A stretch of 64,000 nt of DNA from Paraburkholderia sp. CNPSo 3272 (GTDB taxonomy: Bacteria; Pseudomonadota; Gammaproteobacteria; Burkholderiales; Burkholderiaceae), in contig NZ_JAMBPQ010000010.1 in the NCBI RefSeq assembly GCF_024206495.1, forward strand, positions 124,001 to 188,000, read 5' to 3'. This document shows positions 25,136 through 34,532 of the stretch, piece after piece. Made by a program: the position numbers and the translations under genes. A model generated the notes under the pieces. That model did no database searches and was not told the DNA's origin. It worked only from the letters and a program-made list of their open reading frames with translations. Each line of letters starts with the position of its first letter. The stretch's first letter is position 1.

Positions 25136-26269
25136 ATGGACGAGTTCTACACCGACGACCAGCGCATGATTCGCGACGCCGCGCGCGACTTTGCGAGCGG
25201 GCAACTGGCGCCGAATGCGGCGCAATGGGACCGCGACGGCAAGCTGCCCGACGAGGTCGTCAAGCAATTGGGCGAACTGGGCTTTCTCGGCATGATAGTG
25301 CCGCAGGAGCAGGGCGGCTCGTACACCGACTACGTGGCCTACGCGCTCGCCATGGAAGAGATCGCGGCCGGCTGCGCCTCGTGCGCGACGCTCGTGAGTG
25401 TGCACAACTCGGTGGGCTGCGGGCCGATCCTGCAGTTCGGCACCGACGCGCAAAAGGACCGCTGGCTGGGCAAGCTCGCGAGCGGCGAGCTGATCGGCGC
25501 GTTTTGCCTGACCGAGCCGCAGGCAGGCTCCGAGGCGAGCAACCTGCGCACGCGCGCCGAGCTGCGCGACGGCAAGTGGGTGCTCAACGGCAACAAGCAG
25601 TTCGTGACCAACGGCTCTCGCGCGAACATTGCCATCGTGTTTGCCGTGACCGATCCCGACGCCGGCAAGCGCGGCATTTCCGCGTTCATCGTGCCGACGG
25701 ACACGCCGGGCTTCAATGTCGGGCCGCTCGAGAAAAAGATGGGCATCCGCGCTTCGGACACCTGCCCGATCTCGCTGGTGGACTGCGAGATTCCAGAAAG
25801 CAATCTGCTTGGCGCGCGCGGCGAGGGCCTGAAGATCGCTTTGGCGAATCTGGAAGGCGGACGCATTGGCATCGCCGCGCAGGCGTTGGGCATCGCGCGC
25901 GCGGCCTTCGACGCGGCGCGTGCCTATGCGCACGAACGCGTGCAGTTTGGCGAGCCTATTATCAAGCATCAGAGCGTGGCCAACCTGCTCGCGGACATGC
26001 ACACGCGCATCAACGCGGCGCGCCATCTCGTGCATCACGCGGCGCGGCTGCGCACGCTTGGCAAACCGTGTCTTTCCGAGGCTTCGCAAGCCAAGCTCTA
26101 TGCTTCCGAAATGGCCGAGGAAGTGTGCTCCCACGCGATTCAGATTCATGGTGGCTACGGCTTCCTGAATGACTATCCGGTGGAGCGTCACTACCGCGAT
26201 GCACGCATCACGCAGATTTACGAAGGCACGAGCGAAGTGCAGAGGATGGTGATTGCACGGCAGCTTTGA
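25136..26269 (+). CDS. Acyl-CoA dehydrogenase (isobutyryl-CoA dehydrogenase-like)
   Basis: 377 residues from the ATG at 25136. The fold runs from the N-terminal helical domain ([17 protein letters not shown]) through the FAD-contacting strand domain ([34 protein letters not shown]) to the C-terminal helices; the catalytic Glu is in [12 protein letters not shown], at the position used by short/medium- and isobutyryl-CoA dehydrogenases. It oxidises an acyl-CoA to the 2-enoyl-CoA, passing electrons to ETF. The downstream hydratase and 3-hydroxyisobutyryl-CoA hydrolase point to isobutyryl-CoA as substrate; this is context inference. Confidence 0.9.
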   Translation: MDEFYTDDQRMIRDAARDFASGQLAPNAAQWDRDGKLPDEVVKQLGELGFLGMIVPQEQGGSYTDYVAYALAMEEIAAGCASCATLVSVHNSVGCGPILQFGTDAQKDRWLGKLASGELIGAFCLTEPQAGSEASNLRTRAELRDGKWVLNGNKQFVTNGSRANIAIVFAVTDPDAGKRGISAFIVPTDTPGFNVGPLEKKMGIRASDTCPISLVDCEIPESNLLGARGEGLKIALANLEGGRIGIAAQALGIARAAFDAARAYAHERVQFGEPIIKHQSVANLLADMHTRINAARHLVHHAARLRTLGKPCLSEASQAKLYASEMAEEVCSHAIQIHGGYGFLNDYPVERHYRDARITQIYEGTSEVQRMVIARQL

Positions 26270-26323
26270 AATGAAGTGAGGAAGACGAAGCAACAATAAG
26301 CGAGCGCGTATGCGCCATAACTA

Positions 26324-26373
26324 TGCATGGGACGGAGTAAGTGCTTTGCCCTAACTCCGGCTCGACAGGAGAC
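26324..26373 (+). repeat. Single degenerate copy of a hairpin repeat that carries a Shine-Dalgarno
   Basis: The stretch from GCATGGGACGGAGTAAG to CTAACTCCGG then CTCGACAGGAGAC is homologous to the units at 36562-36700. Flanking arms CGGAGT and ACTCCG can pair; the middle is diverged. Its last bases supply the AGGAG of the acyl-CoA synthetase gene. Confidence 0.75.
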
Positions 26374-26377
26374 GACG

Positions 26378-28102
26378 ATGACCGGGTTCACCCCTTCCGC
26401 GCAGGCCTTCATCGACGCACGCGAGTTGCTGCTGCGTCACCGTACCGACTACGCTCGCGCGTACGAGGAATTCGCGTGGCCGAAGCTAGACATGTTCAAC
26501 TGGGCGCTCGACTACTTCGACGTGATGGCGCGCGGCAACGACAACCCGGCGCTCTGGATCGTCGACGACCTCGCGGACGGCGGCACGCGTTATTCGTTCG
26601 CGCAGATGTCGGAGCGCTCGTCTCGCATGGCGAATTTTCTGCGCGAGCAGGGTGTGACGCGTGGCGACCGCTTGCTGTTGATGCTGCCCAATCGCGTCGA
26701 ACTCTGGGACGTGATGCTGGCGGCGATGAAGCTGGGCGCCATCGTGCTGCCCGCCACGACACAGCTCTCGCCCGACGACGTGCGCGAACGCGTGGAAACG
26801 GGCGGCGCGCGCTACGTCGTCGTGGACGCCGCCGAACTCGGCAAATTCGATGCGCTCGACCGAGGCGTGAAGCGCATTGCGGTAGGCGCGGCGCCCGGTG
26901 CGTGCGAAGGCTGGATCGACCTTTCGCACGCGTACGATGCAAGCCCCGCGTTCGAACCCGACGGCCCGACGCGCGCCACCGACCCGCTCCTGCTCTATTT
27001 CACGTCGGGCACGACCTCGAAGCCCAAGCTCGTCGAACACACCCACGAGAGCTACCCCGTAGGCCACCTTTCGACGATGTACTGGATCGGCCTCGTGCCC
27101 GGCGACGTCCACTGGAACATCAGTTCGCCGGGCTGGGCCAAGCACGCGTGGAGCTGCTTCTTCGCACCGTGGAACGCGCAGGCCTGCGTGTTCGTCTACA
27201 ACTACGCACGCTTCGTGCCGAAAGACACGCTTGCCGCAATCGTGCAATGCGGCGTGACCACGCTTTGCGCGCCGCCCACCGTCTGGCGCATGCTCGTGCA
27301 GGAGCCGCTCGCAACCTATGCGGTGAAGCTGCGCGAGATCGTGGGCGCGGGCGAGCCGCTCAATCCCGAGATCATCGAGCGCGTGCGGCATGCGTGGGGC
27401 ATTACGATCCGCGACGGCTACGGCCAGACCGAAACGACCTGCCAGATCGGCAATTCGCCGGGCCAGCCCGTGGCGGCGGGTTCGATGGGACGGCCGCTGC
27501 CGGGCTACCGCGTGGAACTCGTCGATGCCGACGATCGGCCCGCAAGCGAGGGCGAAATCGCGCTGCCGGTTGGGCGAGATTCGGCGCAGCGTCCGCTCGG
27601 CCTGATGACGGGCTACGCGAATAACCCGAAGGCGAGCGAATACGCCATGCGCAACGGCTACTACCACACGTCCGATGTCGCCTTGCGCCGCGACGACGGC
27701 TACTACGTCTACGTGGGCCGCGCCGACGACGTGTTCAAGTCGTCCGACTACCGCCTGAGTCCGTTCGAACTGGAAAGCGTGCTGATCGAGCACGAGGCGA
27801 TCGCCGAGGCGGCGGTCGTGCCAAGTCCGGACGAATTGCGCCTGTCCGTGCCGAAGGCCTTCGTCATCGTGCGCCAGGGCTTTGAGGCGGGCCCCGAACT
27901 CGCACGCGAGGTGTTCCGCTTCTCGCGAGAAAAGCTCGCGCCGTACAAGCGCATTCGCCGCCTGCAATTCAGCGACCTGCCCAAGACCATCTCGGGCAAG
28001 ATCCGCCGCGTCGAGCTGCGCCGGCGCGAAATGGAGCGCAGCGCCGAACCCGCGCGCCAGCCCGACGAGTATTGGGAAGAGGATTTCCCCGAGCTGCGCT
28101 GA
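26378..28102 (+). CDS. AMP-forming acyl-CoA synthetase
   Basis: 574 residues; the ATG at 26378 follows AGGAG provided by the hairpin repeat. Adenylating-enzyme motifs are clear: LLLYFTSGTTSKPKLVEHTH (A3), GYGQTETT (A5), HTSDVALRRDDGYYVYVGRADDVFKSSDYRLSPFELE (A7-A8) and the catalytic Lys in LPKTISGKIRR (A10). It resembles medium/short-chain acyl-CoA synthetases. Within this cluster it could activate isobutyrate or a related short branched acid before the dehydrogenase step. Followed 20 bases later by the hydratase, so co-transcribed. Confidence 0.9.
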   Translation: MTGFTPSAQAFIDARELLLRHRTDYARAYEEFAWPKLDMFNWALDYFDVMARGNDNPALWIVDDLADGGTRYSFAQMSERSSRMANFLREQGVTRGDRLLLMLPNRVELWDVMLAAMKLGAIVLPATTQLSPDDVRERVETGGARYVVVDAAELGKFDALDRGVKRIAVGAAPGACEGWIDLSHAYDASPAFEPDGPTRATDPLLLYFTSGTTSKPKLVEHTHESYPVGHLSTMYWIGLVPGDVHWNISSPGWAKHAWSCFFAPWNAQACVFVYNYARFVPKDTLAAIVQCGVTTLCAPPTVWRMLVQEPLATYAVKLREIVGAGEPLNPEIIERVRHAWGITIRDGYGQTETTCQIGNSPGQPVAAGSMGRPLPGYRVELVDADDRPASEGEIALPVGRDSAQRPLGLMTGYANNPKASEYAMRNGYYHTSDVALRRDDGYYVYVGRADDVFKSSDYRLSPFELESVLIEHEAIAEAAVVPSPDELRLSVPKAFVIVRQGFEAGPELAREVFRFSREKLAPYKRIRRLQFSDLPKTISGKIRRVELRRREMERSAEPARQPDEYWEEDFPELR

Positions 28103-28121
28103 TATCCACACGGAGTCCGAA

Positions 28122-28907
28122 ATGATCGAATTCGAGTACGCGCATGAGGGCGCGGTGGCCCTGCTCACGCTTTCGCGGCCGCCTGCGAATGCCTTTACGG
28201 TCGACGGTTTGCGTCAGCTCCAGCAGGTCGTCGAGGCGTTCGACCGCGAGCCGCAGGTGCGCGCGGTGGTCATTACCGGCAGCGGGCCGAAGTTCTTCAG
28301 CGCGGGCGCCGACCTCAATGCCTTCGCCAGTGGCGATCGCGAGGTCGCACGCACGGCGGCGAGCGCATTCGGCGCGGCATTCAAGGCGTTGCAGAAGGCG
28401 CGGCCCGTGGTCCTCGCGGCAATCAACGGCTATGCGATGGGCGGCGGCCTGGAGTGCGCGCTCGCATGCGATATCCGCATTGCCGAGGCGCATGCGCAGC
28501 TCGCGCTTCCCGAGCCTGCCGTGGGATTGCTGCCCTCCGGCTGCGGCACGCAGACCTTGCCCTGGCTCGTGGGCGAAGGCTGGGCCAAGCGCATCATCCT
28601 CACGGGCGAACGCGTGGACGCGCAAACGGCGTTGCGCATCGGTCTCGTGGAGGAAGTCGTCGCAACGGGCGGCGCGCGCGAGGCCGCGCTCGCCATGGCC
28701 GCGCGCGTGGCGGGCTTGAGCCCGCAGGCGGTCACCTTCAGCAAATCGCTGATCCATCAGGCGCGCAACGGCGTGCCGCGCGGCGCCGCGCTCGCCGTCG
28801 AGCGCGAGCGCTTCGTCGATTTGTTCGATTCGCCCAACCAGCGCGAGGGCGTCAACGCGTTTCTGGAGAAGCGCAAGCCACGCTGGCATATTGAAACGGA
28901 GAACTAG
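28122..28907 (+). CDS. Enoyl-CoA hydratase/isomerase
   Basis: 261 residues from the ATG at 28122 with CGGAG upstream. The crotonase fold shows the CoA-binding/oxyanion segments FFSAGADLNAFA and AAINGYAMGGGLECALACDIRIAEAHAQLALPEPAVGLLPSGCGTQTL, with the second Glu of the active site in LPEPAVGLLPS. Positioned between the acyl-CoA synthetase and the 3-hydroxyisobutyryl-CoA hydrolase, it would hydrate methacrylyl-CoA in a valine/isobutyrate pathway; other enoyl-CoA substrates are possible. Confidence 0.9.
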   Translation: MIEFEYAHEGAVALLTLSRPPANAFTVDGLRQLQQVVEAFDREPQVRAVVITGSGPKFFSAGADLNAFASGDREVARTAASAFGAAFKALQKARPVVLAAINGYAMGGGLECALACDIRIAEAHAQLALPEPAVGLLPSGCGTQTLPWLVGEGWAKRIILTGERVDAQTALRIGLVEEVVATGGAREAALAMAARVAGLSPQAVTFSKSLIHQARNGVPRGAALAVERERFVDLFDSPNQREGVNAFLEKRKPRWHIETEN

Positions 28908-28910
28908 GCA

Positions 28911-30059
28911 ATGAATGCAACACCCGCTTCCGCCCAGGCTGCAACGGAAGCCGAACAGGACGTGCTGTTTCGCGTGGTCAATCGCGTGGCGATCGTCACG
29001 CTCAACCGGCCCGCTGCGCTCAATGCACTCTCGCACGCCATGGTGCGCGAGCTGGCCGTGCTGCTGGAACGCGTGCGCACAGACGAACGCATCGTCGCGC
29101 TCGTGCTGGAAGGAGCAGGCCCGAAAGGCTTTTGCGCGGGCGGCGACGTGCGCGCGATCTATCGGCTCGCGTGCGAGAAAGCACGCGAAGGCGCGAACGG
29201 CTGGCAGCAGTTCTTCGTCGACGAATATCGCCTCGACTACGCGCTGCACACGTTTTCCAAGCCGCTCGTCGCGCTGCTCGACGGCGTGACGATGGGCGGC
29301 GGCATGGGTCTCGGCCAGGCGGCGGCGCTGCGCGTGGCGACTTCGCGCACAAAGATCGCGATGCCAGAAACGCGTATTGGCCTCTTGCCCGATGTGGGCG
29401 CAACGCACTTCCTCGCGAAGATGCCGGTGGAAATGGCGCTTTACGTGGGCCTGACCGGCGCAATGCTCAGCGGCGCGGACGCGCTGCATTGCGGTCTTGC
29501 GGATGCCTGCGTGCCGGGCGAATGGCTCGATGGCTATGAGGCGCGTCTGCTGGCGGCGCAATGGTCGGGCGATGTGCATGCTTCGTTGCGCGAAGTATTC
29601 ATCGCGCCGTGTCACGAGGCTAACGATGGTGCGCTCGCTTCCTTCACGCCGCTCATCGTGCGGCACTTCGACCGCCGTCTGCGTGTCGAACAGATCGTCG
29701 CATCGCTACGAGCCGACCTCGAAAGCGAACACGCGCAAGCCGAACGAGCGTGGCTCGAAGCCACACTCGAAGCGCTCACGCACTATTCGCCCACGATGCT
29801 CGAAGTCACGCGCGAAGCACTGCTGCGCGGCCGCCAGATGACGCTCGCGGAGTGCTTCCGCATGGAGCTTGGCATCGTTGGCCGTGCGATCGAGGAAGGC
29901 GACTTCTGTGAGGGCGTGCGTGCGCATCTCGTCGGCAAGGACCGCAAGCCGCGCTGGGCGCCCGCGACGCTCGTCGAAGTCCGGACCGAACGCGTGCAGC
30001 ATTTTCTGGCGTCGCCGTGGCGCGGCGAGGCGCATCCGCTGGCTGACCTCGGCCAATAG
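28911..30059 (+). CDS. 3-hydroxyisobutyryl-CoA hydrolase
   Basis: 382 residues, longer than hydratases, as is usual for this crotonase subgroup. Diagnostic segments: GPKGFCAGGDVRAIYRLA, DGVTMGGGMGLGQAAALRVATSRTKIAMPETRIGLLPDVGATHFLAKMP and the C-terminal extension GRQMTLAECFRMELGIVGRAIE. It cleaves 3-hydroxyisobutyryl-CoA to 3-hydroxyisobutyrate in valine breakdown. It begins three bases after the hydratase stop. The next pathway steps (MmsB, MmsA) are not in the window. Confidence 0.9.
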   Translation: MNATPASAQAATEAEQDVLFRVVNRVAIVTLNRPAALNALSHAMVRELAVLLERVRTDERIVALVLEGAGPKGFCAGGDVRAIYRLACEKAREGANGWQQFFVDEYRLDYALHTFSKPLVALLDGVTMGGGMGLGQAAALRVATSRTKIAMPETRIGLLPDVGATHFLAKMPVEMALYVGLTGAMLSGADALHCGLADACVPGEWLDGYEARLLAAQWSGDVHASLREVFIAPCHEANDGALASFTPLIVRHFDRRLRVEQIVASLRADLESEHAQAERAWLEATLEALTHYSPTMLEVTREALLRGRQMTLAECFRMELGIVGRAIEEGDFCEGVRAHLVGKDRKPRWAPATLVEVRTERVQHFLASPWRGEAHPLADLGQ

Positions 30060-30063
30060 CACA

Positions 30064-31512
30064 TCAGTCGGAGGATTCGCGCGCCGACGGCTCGCGCAGG
30101 GCGGCGAGCCGCAGTTCACGTTCGGCGCCAGCTGCGGGCGCGCCATGGGAAGGGGCCTGCGCACGCGACAGCAGACGCAGCGTGGCGACCGAACCTGCCA
30201 CCGCGAGCAGCAGCGGAATCGCAAGATCGTGATTCGCGTGAGTGAATTCGAGAATCAACACGGTCGCGGTGATGGGCATCTGCATCGAGGACGCGAGAAA
30301 CGCACCCGCGCCGACGATCGCAAATGCCCCCGGCGACAGACCGGGCCACACATGGTTCACGAGCCCGGCGATCACGATGGCGAGCAGTGCGCCGTTCGCG
30401 AGCCCCGGCGTGAGCAGGCCGCCCTTGGCGCCCGCGCGCAACGTGGTCGTCGTGATGAACACGCGCAGCACGAGCAGCGTGGCCGCAAGGCCGATGCCGA
30501 GATTGTCGTCGAAGCTCAGGCCCGTCGCGCCCTTGCCGTTGCCGAGCAACTGCGGAAACCAGATGGCCAACAGGCCAATGCCCGCGAAATTCACCAGCGT
30601 GTAGAGCGGCAGCCGCCAGTCTTTGGGCGAGGCGTCGCGCGCGCGGCTCGTCACGCGTGAGAATGCGTGCGCGGCCGCGCCGAACAGCGGCCCGCAGAGC
30701 ACCGACCACACCACGAGCTGCGCATTGATGCCATAGGCGGGCACGTGGTATTGCTGCGCATCGCCGAGACCGATCCATGCGATCACGGCCGCAATGGCCG
30801 AGGTGCTGATCGCCGGCACCGCCACCGACCAGCCGAACGTGCCGAGCAGCACTTCGAGCACGAACATCGCACCGCCCAACGGCACGTTGTACACGGCTGC
30901 GAGCCCCGCACCCGCGCCGCACGCGATCATCACGCGGCGCTCCGCCGCGGTGAGGCCCGTTTGCTTCGCGAGCCAGCTCGCGAACGCGGCGCCGATCTCG
31001 CGCGGCGCGACTTCGCGACCAAGCGGCGAACCCATCGCGACGGTCACGATCTGCAGCAGCGCGTGCACGGTGGTCGCAAAAATGGGCATGCGCTTGCCGC
31101 CCGGCTTGATCGCCGCGCTGATGCTCACGAGCGGGCGCGCGTAGCGGTAGAGCGCCCACCATCCGCCGCCGCCAATCAGCCCGCACGCCACGAGTACCGC
31201 CACGCGCCGCCAGGGCGCGGTATCCGTCACGCCCTGCAGAAAGCTCTCCTCGCCGATGATGTGTCCCGCCCCGTAGCCATAGGCGACATGCTGGATCGCG
31301 TGCAGCAGCAGCGCGAGCAGCATGCCGCCGAGACCCGCGCCGATGCCGGTGAGCACGGTCACGCTCGCCAGCGTGACGAGCGGGCTGCGTGGAGGCGGAC
31401 GATCGGCGTTGGCGCGCAGGCGCGGAGCGGGTTGGGGCGCGGGCTGGGGCGAGAAGGATGACACGGCGGGAAGACAGGCGTGGGAGTCGCCAGGCGACGG
31501 GCTGGCGCCCAT
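30064..31512 (-). CDS. ClC-family chloride channel/transporter
   Basis: 482 residues with a ~45-residue Pro-rich N-terminus and about ten to twelve hydrophobic helices. ClC landmarks: AMGSPLGREVAPREIGA stands where GREGP is expected, GAGLAAVYNVPLGGAMFVLEVLLG follows, and GAKGGLLTPGLANGALLA replaces GxFxP. The gating Glu of the GREGP motif appears as the Glu of GREVAPRE. It moves chloride or fluoride across the inner membrane, possibly as a Cl-/H+ exchanger. It converges with the catabolic cluster 4 bases away. Several in-frame starts exist within the low-complexity N-terminus. Confidence 0.9.
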   Translation of the reverse strand: MGASPSPGDSHACLPAVSSFSPQPAPQPAPRLRANADRPPPRSPLVTLASVTVLTGIGAGLGGMLLALLLHAIQHVAYGYGAGHIIGEESFLQGVTDTAPWRRVAVLVACGLIGGGGWWALYRYARPLVSISAAIKPGGKRMPIFATTVHALLQIVTVAMGSPLGREVAPREIGAAFASWLAKQTGLTAAERRVMIACGAGAGLAAVYNVPLGGAMFVLEVLLGTFGWSVAVPAISTSAIAAVIAWIGLGDAQQYHVPAYGINAQLVVWSVLCGPLFGAAAHAFSRVTSRARDASPKDWRLPLYTLVNFAGIGLLAIWFPQLLGNGKGATGLSFDDNLGIGLAATLLVLRVFITTTTLRAGAKGGLLTPGLANGALLAIVIAGLVNHVWPGLSPGAFAIVGAGAFLASSMQMPITATVLILEFTHANHDLAIPLLLAVAGSVATLRLLSRAQAPSHGAPAAGAERELRLAALREPSARESSD

Positions 31513-31571
31513 TGTAGCGAGGGCATGCGGGCGGCGCGTCGAGCACGTTCAGCGCGCCCGGTAAAAGCGAA

Positions 31572-31602
31572 AACGGCCGCCGCGAGTCACGCGGCGGCCG
31601 TT
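31572..31602 (-). terminator. Intrinsic terminator after ppnP
   Basis: AACGGCCGCCGCG (31572-31584) pairs with CGCGGCGGCCGTT (31590-31602) around a five-base loop; the minus-strand continuation is TTCGCTTTTACC. Lies 17 bases after the ppnP stop. Confidence 0.8.
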
Positions 31603-31618
31603 CGAATCGATGCAGCGC

Positions 31619-31939
31619 TTACAGGTAGCTGCAGACGTAGTCGAGCGTCTCGACCACTTCGATGTCGAAACGGCTCTTGCCCGGCACCGAGAACGACTCG
31701 CCGGCGCTGTAGGTCTTCCACTCGTCGGTGCCTTCGAGGCGGATGCGGCACTGGCCGGCCTGCACTTCCATCAGTTCGGCGGCGTCGGTGCCGAAGTTCA
31801 GCGTGCCCGGCAGGATCACGCCAAGCGTCTTGCGCGAACCATCGGCGAACAGCACGGTGTGCGAAACGCACTTGCCGTCGAAGTAGACGTTGGCGCGTTT
31901 GATTACGGAAACCTGGTCGAATTGTGCTGCTGCCGTCAT
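31619..31939 (-). CDS. ppnP: Pyrimidine/purine nucleoside phosphorylase
   Basis: 106 residues from the ATG at 31939 with AGGAAG upstream. The small cupin fold of PpnP (formerly DUF1255) is recognisable: [58 protein letters not shown] and [22 protein letters not shown]. The enzyme cleaves several nucleosides with phosphate to base and ribose-1-phosphate. Monocistronic with its own terminator. Confidence 0.93.
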   Translation of the reverse strand: MTAAAQFDQVSVIKRANVYFDGKCVSHTVLFADGSRKTLGVILPGTLNFGTDAAELMEVQAGQCRIRLEGTDEWKTYSAGESFSVPGKSRFDIEVVETLDYVCSYL

Positions 31940-32116
31940 GGCGGTCTTCCTCTGTCTTCGTGAATGGAAACGGGCGCCGGGCCGACGTGTCGTCCGGGGC
32001 GAGGCCGCCATCATACCGGCACTCGGGCGCGGCGGGCGCCTGGCACCGCCCTGCCGCCGTATGAGTTGCGAATTGAACGTTTACAAAAAAGTGACGAGTT
32101 ATTACAATCGTTATCA

Positions 32117-32139
32117 CAAATGCGAATCATACGCATTTG
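32117..32139 (+). promoter_or_regulatory. Fur box of the siderophore receptor
   Basis: CAAATGCG and CGCATTTG flank a 7-base centre (AATCATA), a 23-base palindrome of the type bound by Fur in Burkholderia, 36 bases before the receptor start. AT-rich sequence (TTATTACAATCGTTATCAC) just upstream may hold the -35 and a second weak Fur half-site. Confidence 0.8.
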
Positions 32140-32174
32140 CAACTACGATAATTCGCCGACCAACTCGCTAACTC

Positions 32175-34436
32175 ATGTCCGTCCATTTCCCGACGCGGAT
32201 GCGTGCCATCGCCTCCGTCGCTGCGCTCCATTGCTCAGGTTTCTTCGCAGCGCCTCTCGTTCACGCGCAAACCGCGCCCGCCGCCGATAGTCCCGCCGCC
32301 GCGAGCGCAGCCGCAGCAATGGCTGCATCGTCCGCCGGGGCCGCGGAAAGCACGCTGCCCGCCGTGAAAGTCGTTTCGGCGCCTTCCGAGATGCAGACCA
32401 AAGCGCTCGACTCGTACAAGTTCACCGCGCCGCTCATCGACACGCCGCGCTCGATCACGGTGATTCCGGAGCAGGTGCTCAAGGAGAAGAACGTCACGAC
32501 GTTCCAGGACGCGCTGCGCACGGTGCCCGGCATCACGTTCCTGGGCGGCGACGCGGCGGCGAATCCGTCCGCGGACCGGCCCGTGATTCGCGGCTTCGAG
32601 TCGCGCAACTCGATCTTCGTGGACGGCATGCGCGACTCTGGCGTGCAGAACCGCGAAACCTTCGACGTGCAGAACATCAGCGTCATCAAGGGCCCGGACT
32701 CGGTATATGCCGGGCGCGGCTCGGTCGGCGGCAGCATCGACATCACGACGAAAACGCCGCAGGCCGACAACTTCATCAACGGCAGCGTGGGCCTTGGCAC
32801 CGATAGCTACCGGCGCGCCACCATTGACTGGAACCAGACGCTCAACGACACCACCGCGTTCCGCCTGAACGCCATGGGCCACGACGCCGACCAGGCCGGC
32901 CGCACCGACGTGTACAGCAAACGCTGGGGCGTGGCGCCCTCAATCGCGTTCGGCCTGAACACGCCGACCACGGTCACGGTGAGCTACTACCACCTGAACA
33001 CCTACGACATGCCCGACTTCAGCGTGCCGTTCCGCTCGACGGGCGGCACGCCGGTATCGTCCAACCGCGGCCAGTTCTACGGCCTGAATTCGCGCGACTA
33101 CCGCTACGGCCAGACCGATACGGGCGAAGTGAAGGTGGAGCACCGCATCAACGACGCGTGGAAAATCAAGAACACGACGATGTTCGGCCGCTCGACGCTC
33201 GACTACGTGGCGACCAATCCGCAGTTGACGAACGCGACCTCGAACATCCTCAGCCTGCAGGCCAAGAGCGGCAAGTACGCGACCAACAGCGTCGCGAACC
33301 AGACCGAGGCTTCGGCCAGGTTCGACCTGTACGGCATGCGCCACACGTTCACGGCGGGCGTGGAATTCAGCCACGAGCAGGACCTGTACGAGGGCTATCT
33401 CGTGACCGATTCGGCCGGAAACAACATTCGCTCGGGGGGACCGTGCGCGATTGCGTATAACTGCGCGTCGATCAACAACTGGAACCCGAATAACCCGTGG
33501 ACGGGCAGCATCGTCCTCAACGGCGACAAGAGCTTCCCGGGACCTGCCACGCATACGCAGACGAACATCGCTTCGGCGTATATGTTCGACAGCGTGCAGC
33601 TTTCCGAGCGCTGGATCTTCAACGCGGGCTTGCGCTTCGACCGCTATGACGTGAGCGCGCAGCAGGCGGGCGTGGCCGATCTGTCGAACACGTCGAATCT
33701 CTTCAGCTACCAGTTCGGCCTCGTGTTCAAGCCGGTGCAGACCGTGAGCCTCTATGCGTCGTATGGCACCTCGGCGAATCCGCCGGGCTCGAATTCAGGC
33801 CTTGGCGGCGGCACGGACCAGATCACGGCCACGAACAAGGACCTCGCGCCCGAGCGTTCGCGCAATATCGAAGTGGGCGCGAAGTGGGACGTGCTCGATC
33901 AGCGCCTCTCGCTCACCACGGCGTTGTTCCAGACCGACAAGACCAACGCGCGCGTGAGCGACGGCCTGGGCGGCACGATCAACGCGGGCTCGCAGCGCGT
34001 ACGCGGCTTCGAATTTGGTTTCGCGGGAAACGTGACGAACAAGTGGTCGGTGTTCGGCGGCTATTCGTACCTCGATGCGATCACGACCGATGCCGGCCCG
34101 GCGAGCCCCGCGCTTTCCGGCCTGCCGATGATGATGGTGCCCAAGCACAACTTCACGCTGTGGACGAGCTACGACGTGCTGCCGAAGCTCAACGTGGGTG
34201 CGGGCGCAACGGTGTCGAGCCTGACGTATGCGTCGGTTTCGGCGACCTCGCGCAAGTGGATACCGGGCTATGCGCGCTTCGATGCTGCGGCGACGTGGCG
34301 TGTGTCGAAGAAGATCGATCTGCAGCTCAATGTGAACAACATCTTCGACAAGGAGTACTACCAGAGTGCGTACCCGATCTACGCAACCTGGGCGCCGGGC
34401 CGCTCGGCGGTGGTGACGGTGAACTTCTATCAGTGA
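32175..34436 (+). CDS. TonB-dependent siderophore receptor (Fiu-like)
   Basis: 753 residues. A signal peptide (~1-31, cut near VHAQ) is followed by an Ala/Ser-rich linker, a TonB-box/plug region (IDTPRSITVIPEQVLKEKNVTTFQDALRTVPGITFLGG..., RGFESRNSIFVDGMRDSG, IKGPDSVYAGRGSVGGSIDITTK) and a 22-strand barrel ending NFYQ. The plug and ITATNKDLAPERSRNIEVGAKWD match catecholate receptors such as Fiu. It imports a ferric siderophore through the outer membrane with TonB energy. The Fur box directly upstream implies iron repression. No siderophore synthesis or TonB genes are nearby. An ATG at 32199 is an alternative start. Confidence 0.93.
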   Translation: MSVHFPTRMRAIASVAALHCSGFFAAPLVHAQTAPAADSPAAASAAAAMAASSAGAAESTLPAVKVVSAPSEMQTKALDSYKFTAPLIDTPRSITVIPEQVLKEKNVTTFQDALRTVPGITFLGGDAAANPSADRPVIRGFESRNSIFVDGMRDSGVQNRETFDVQNISVIKGPDSVYAGRGSVGGSIDITTKTPQADNFINGSVGLGTDSYRRATIDWNQTLNDTTAFRLNAMGHDADQAGRTDVYSKRWGVAPSIAFGLNTPTTVTVSYYHLNTYDMPDFSVPFRSTGGTPVSSNRGQFYGLNSRDYRYGQTDTGEVKVEHRINDAWKIKNTTMFGRSTLDYVATNPQLTNATSNILSLQAKSGKYATNSVANQTEASARFDLYGMRHTFTAGVEFSHEQDLYEGYLVTDSAGNNIRSGGPCAIAYNCASINNWNPNNPWTGSIVLNGDKSFPGPATHTQTNIASAYMFDSVQLSERWIFNAGLRFDRYDVSAQQAGVADLSNTSNLFSYQFGLVFKPVQTVSLYASYGTSANPPGSNSGLGGGTDQITATNKDLAPERSRNIEVGAKWDVLDQRLSLTTALFQTDKTNARVSDGLGGTINAGSQRVRGFEFGFAGNVTNKWSVFGGYSYLDAITTDAGPASPALSGLPMMMVPKHNFTLWTSYDVLPKLNVGAGATVSSLTYASVSATSRKWIPGYARFDAAATWRVSKKIDLQLNVNNIFDKEYYQSAYPIYATWAPGRSAVVTVNFYQ

Positions 34437-34479
34437 CCGCGAATGCCGCTCGCGGCGGTAACGGCGAGTCATAAAAAAT

Positions 34480-34506
34480 GGGCGCTCGAAAAGAGCGCCC
34501 CTTTTT
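34480..34506. terminator. Bidirectional terminator between receptor and encapsulin genes
   Basis: GGGCGCTC (34480-34487) and GAGCGCCC (34493-34500) around GAAAA, followed by C-TTTTT on the plus strand and preceded by AAAAAA, which gives a T-run on the minus strand too. Confidence 0.85.
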
Positions 34507-34532
34507 CATCGCCTGCGGGAATCAGCTCGGGC

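Noticed and set aside
24995..26296. N-terminal extension of the AraC regulator in frame
   Set aside because: Antisense of the acyl-CoA dehydrogenase gene.
26486..28168. 560-codon minus-strand frame opposite the acyl-CoA synthetase
   Set aside because: His/Arg/Val-rich antisense shadow with no domain.
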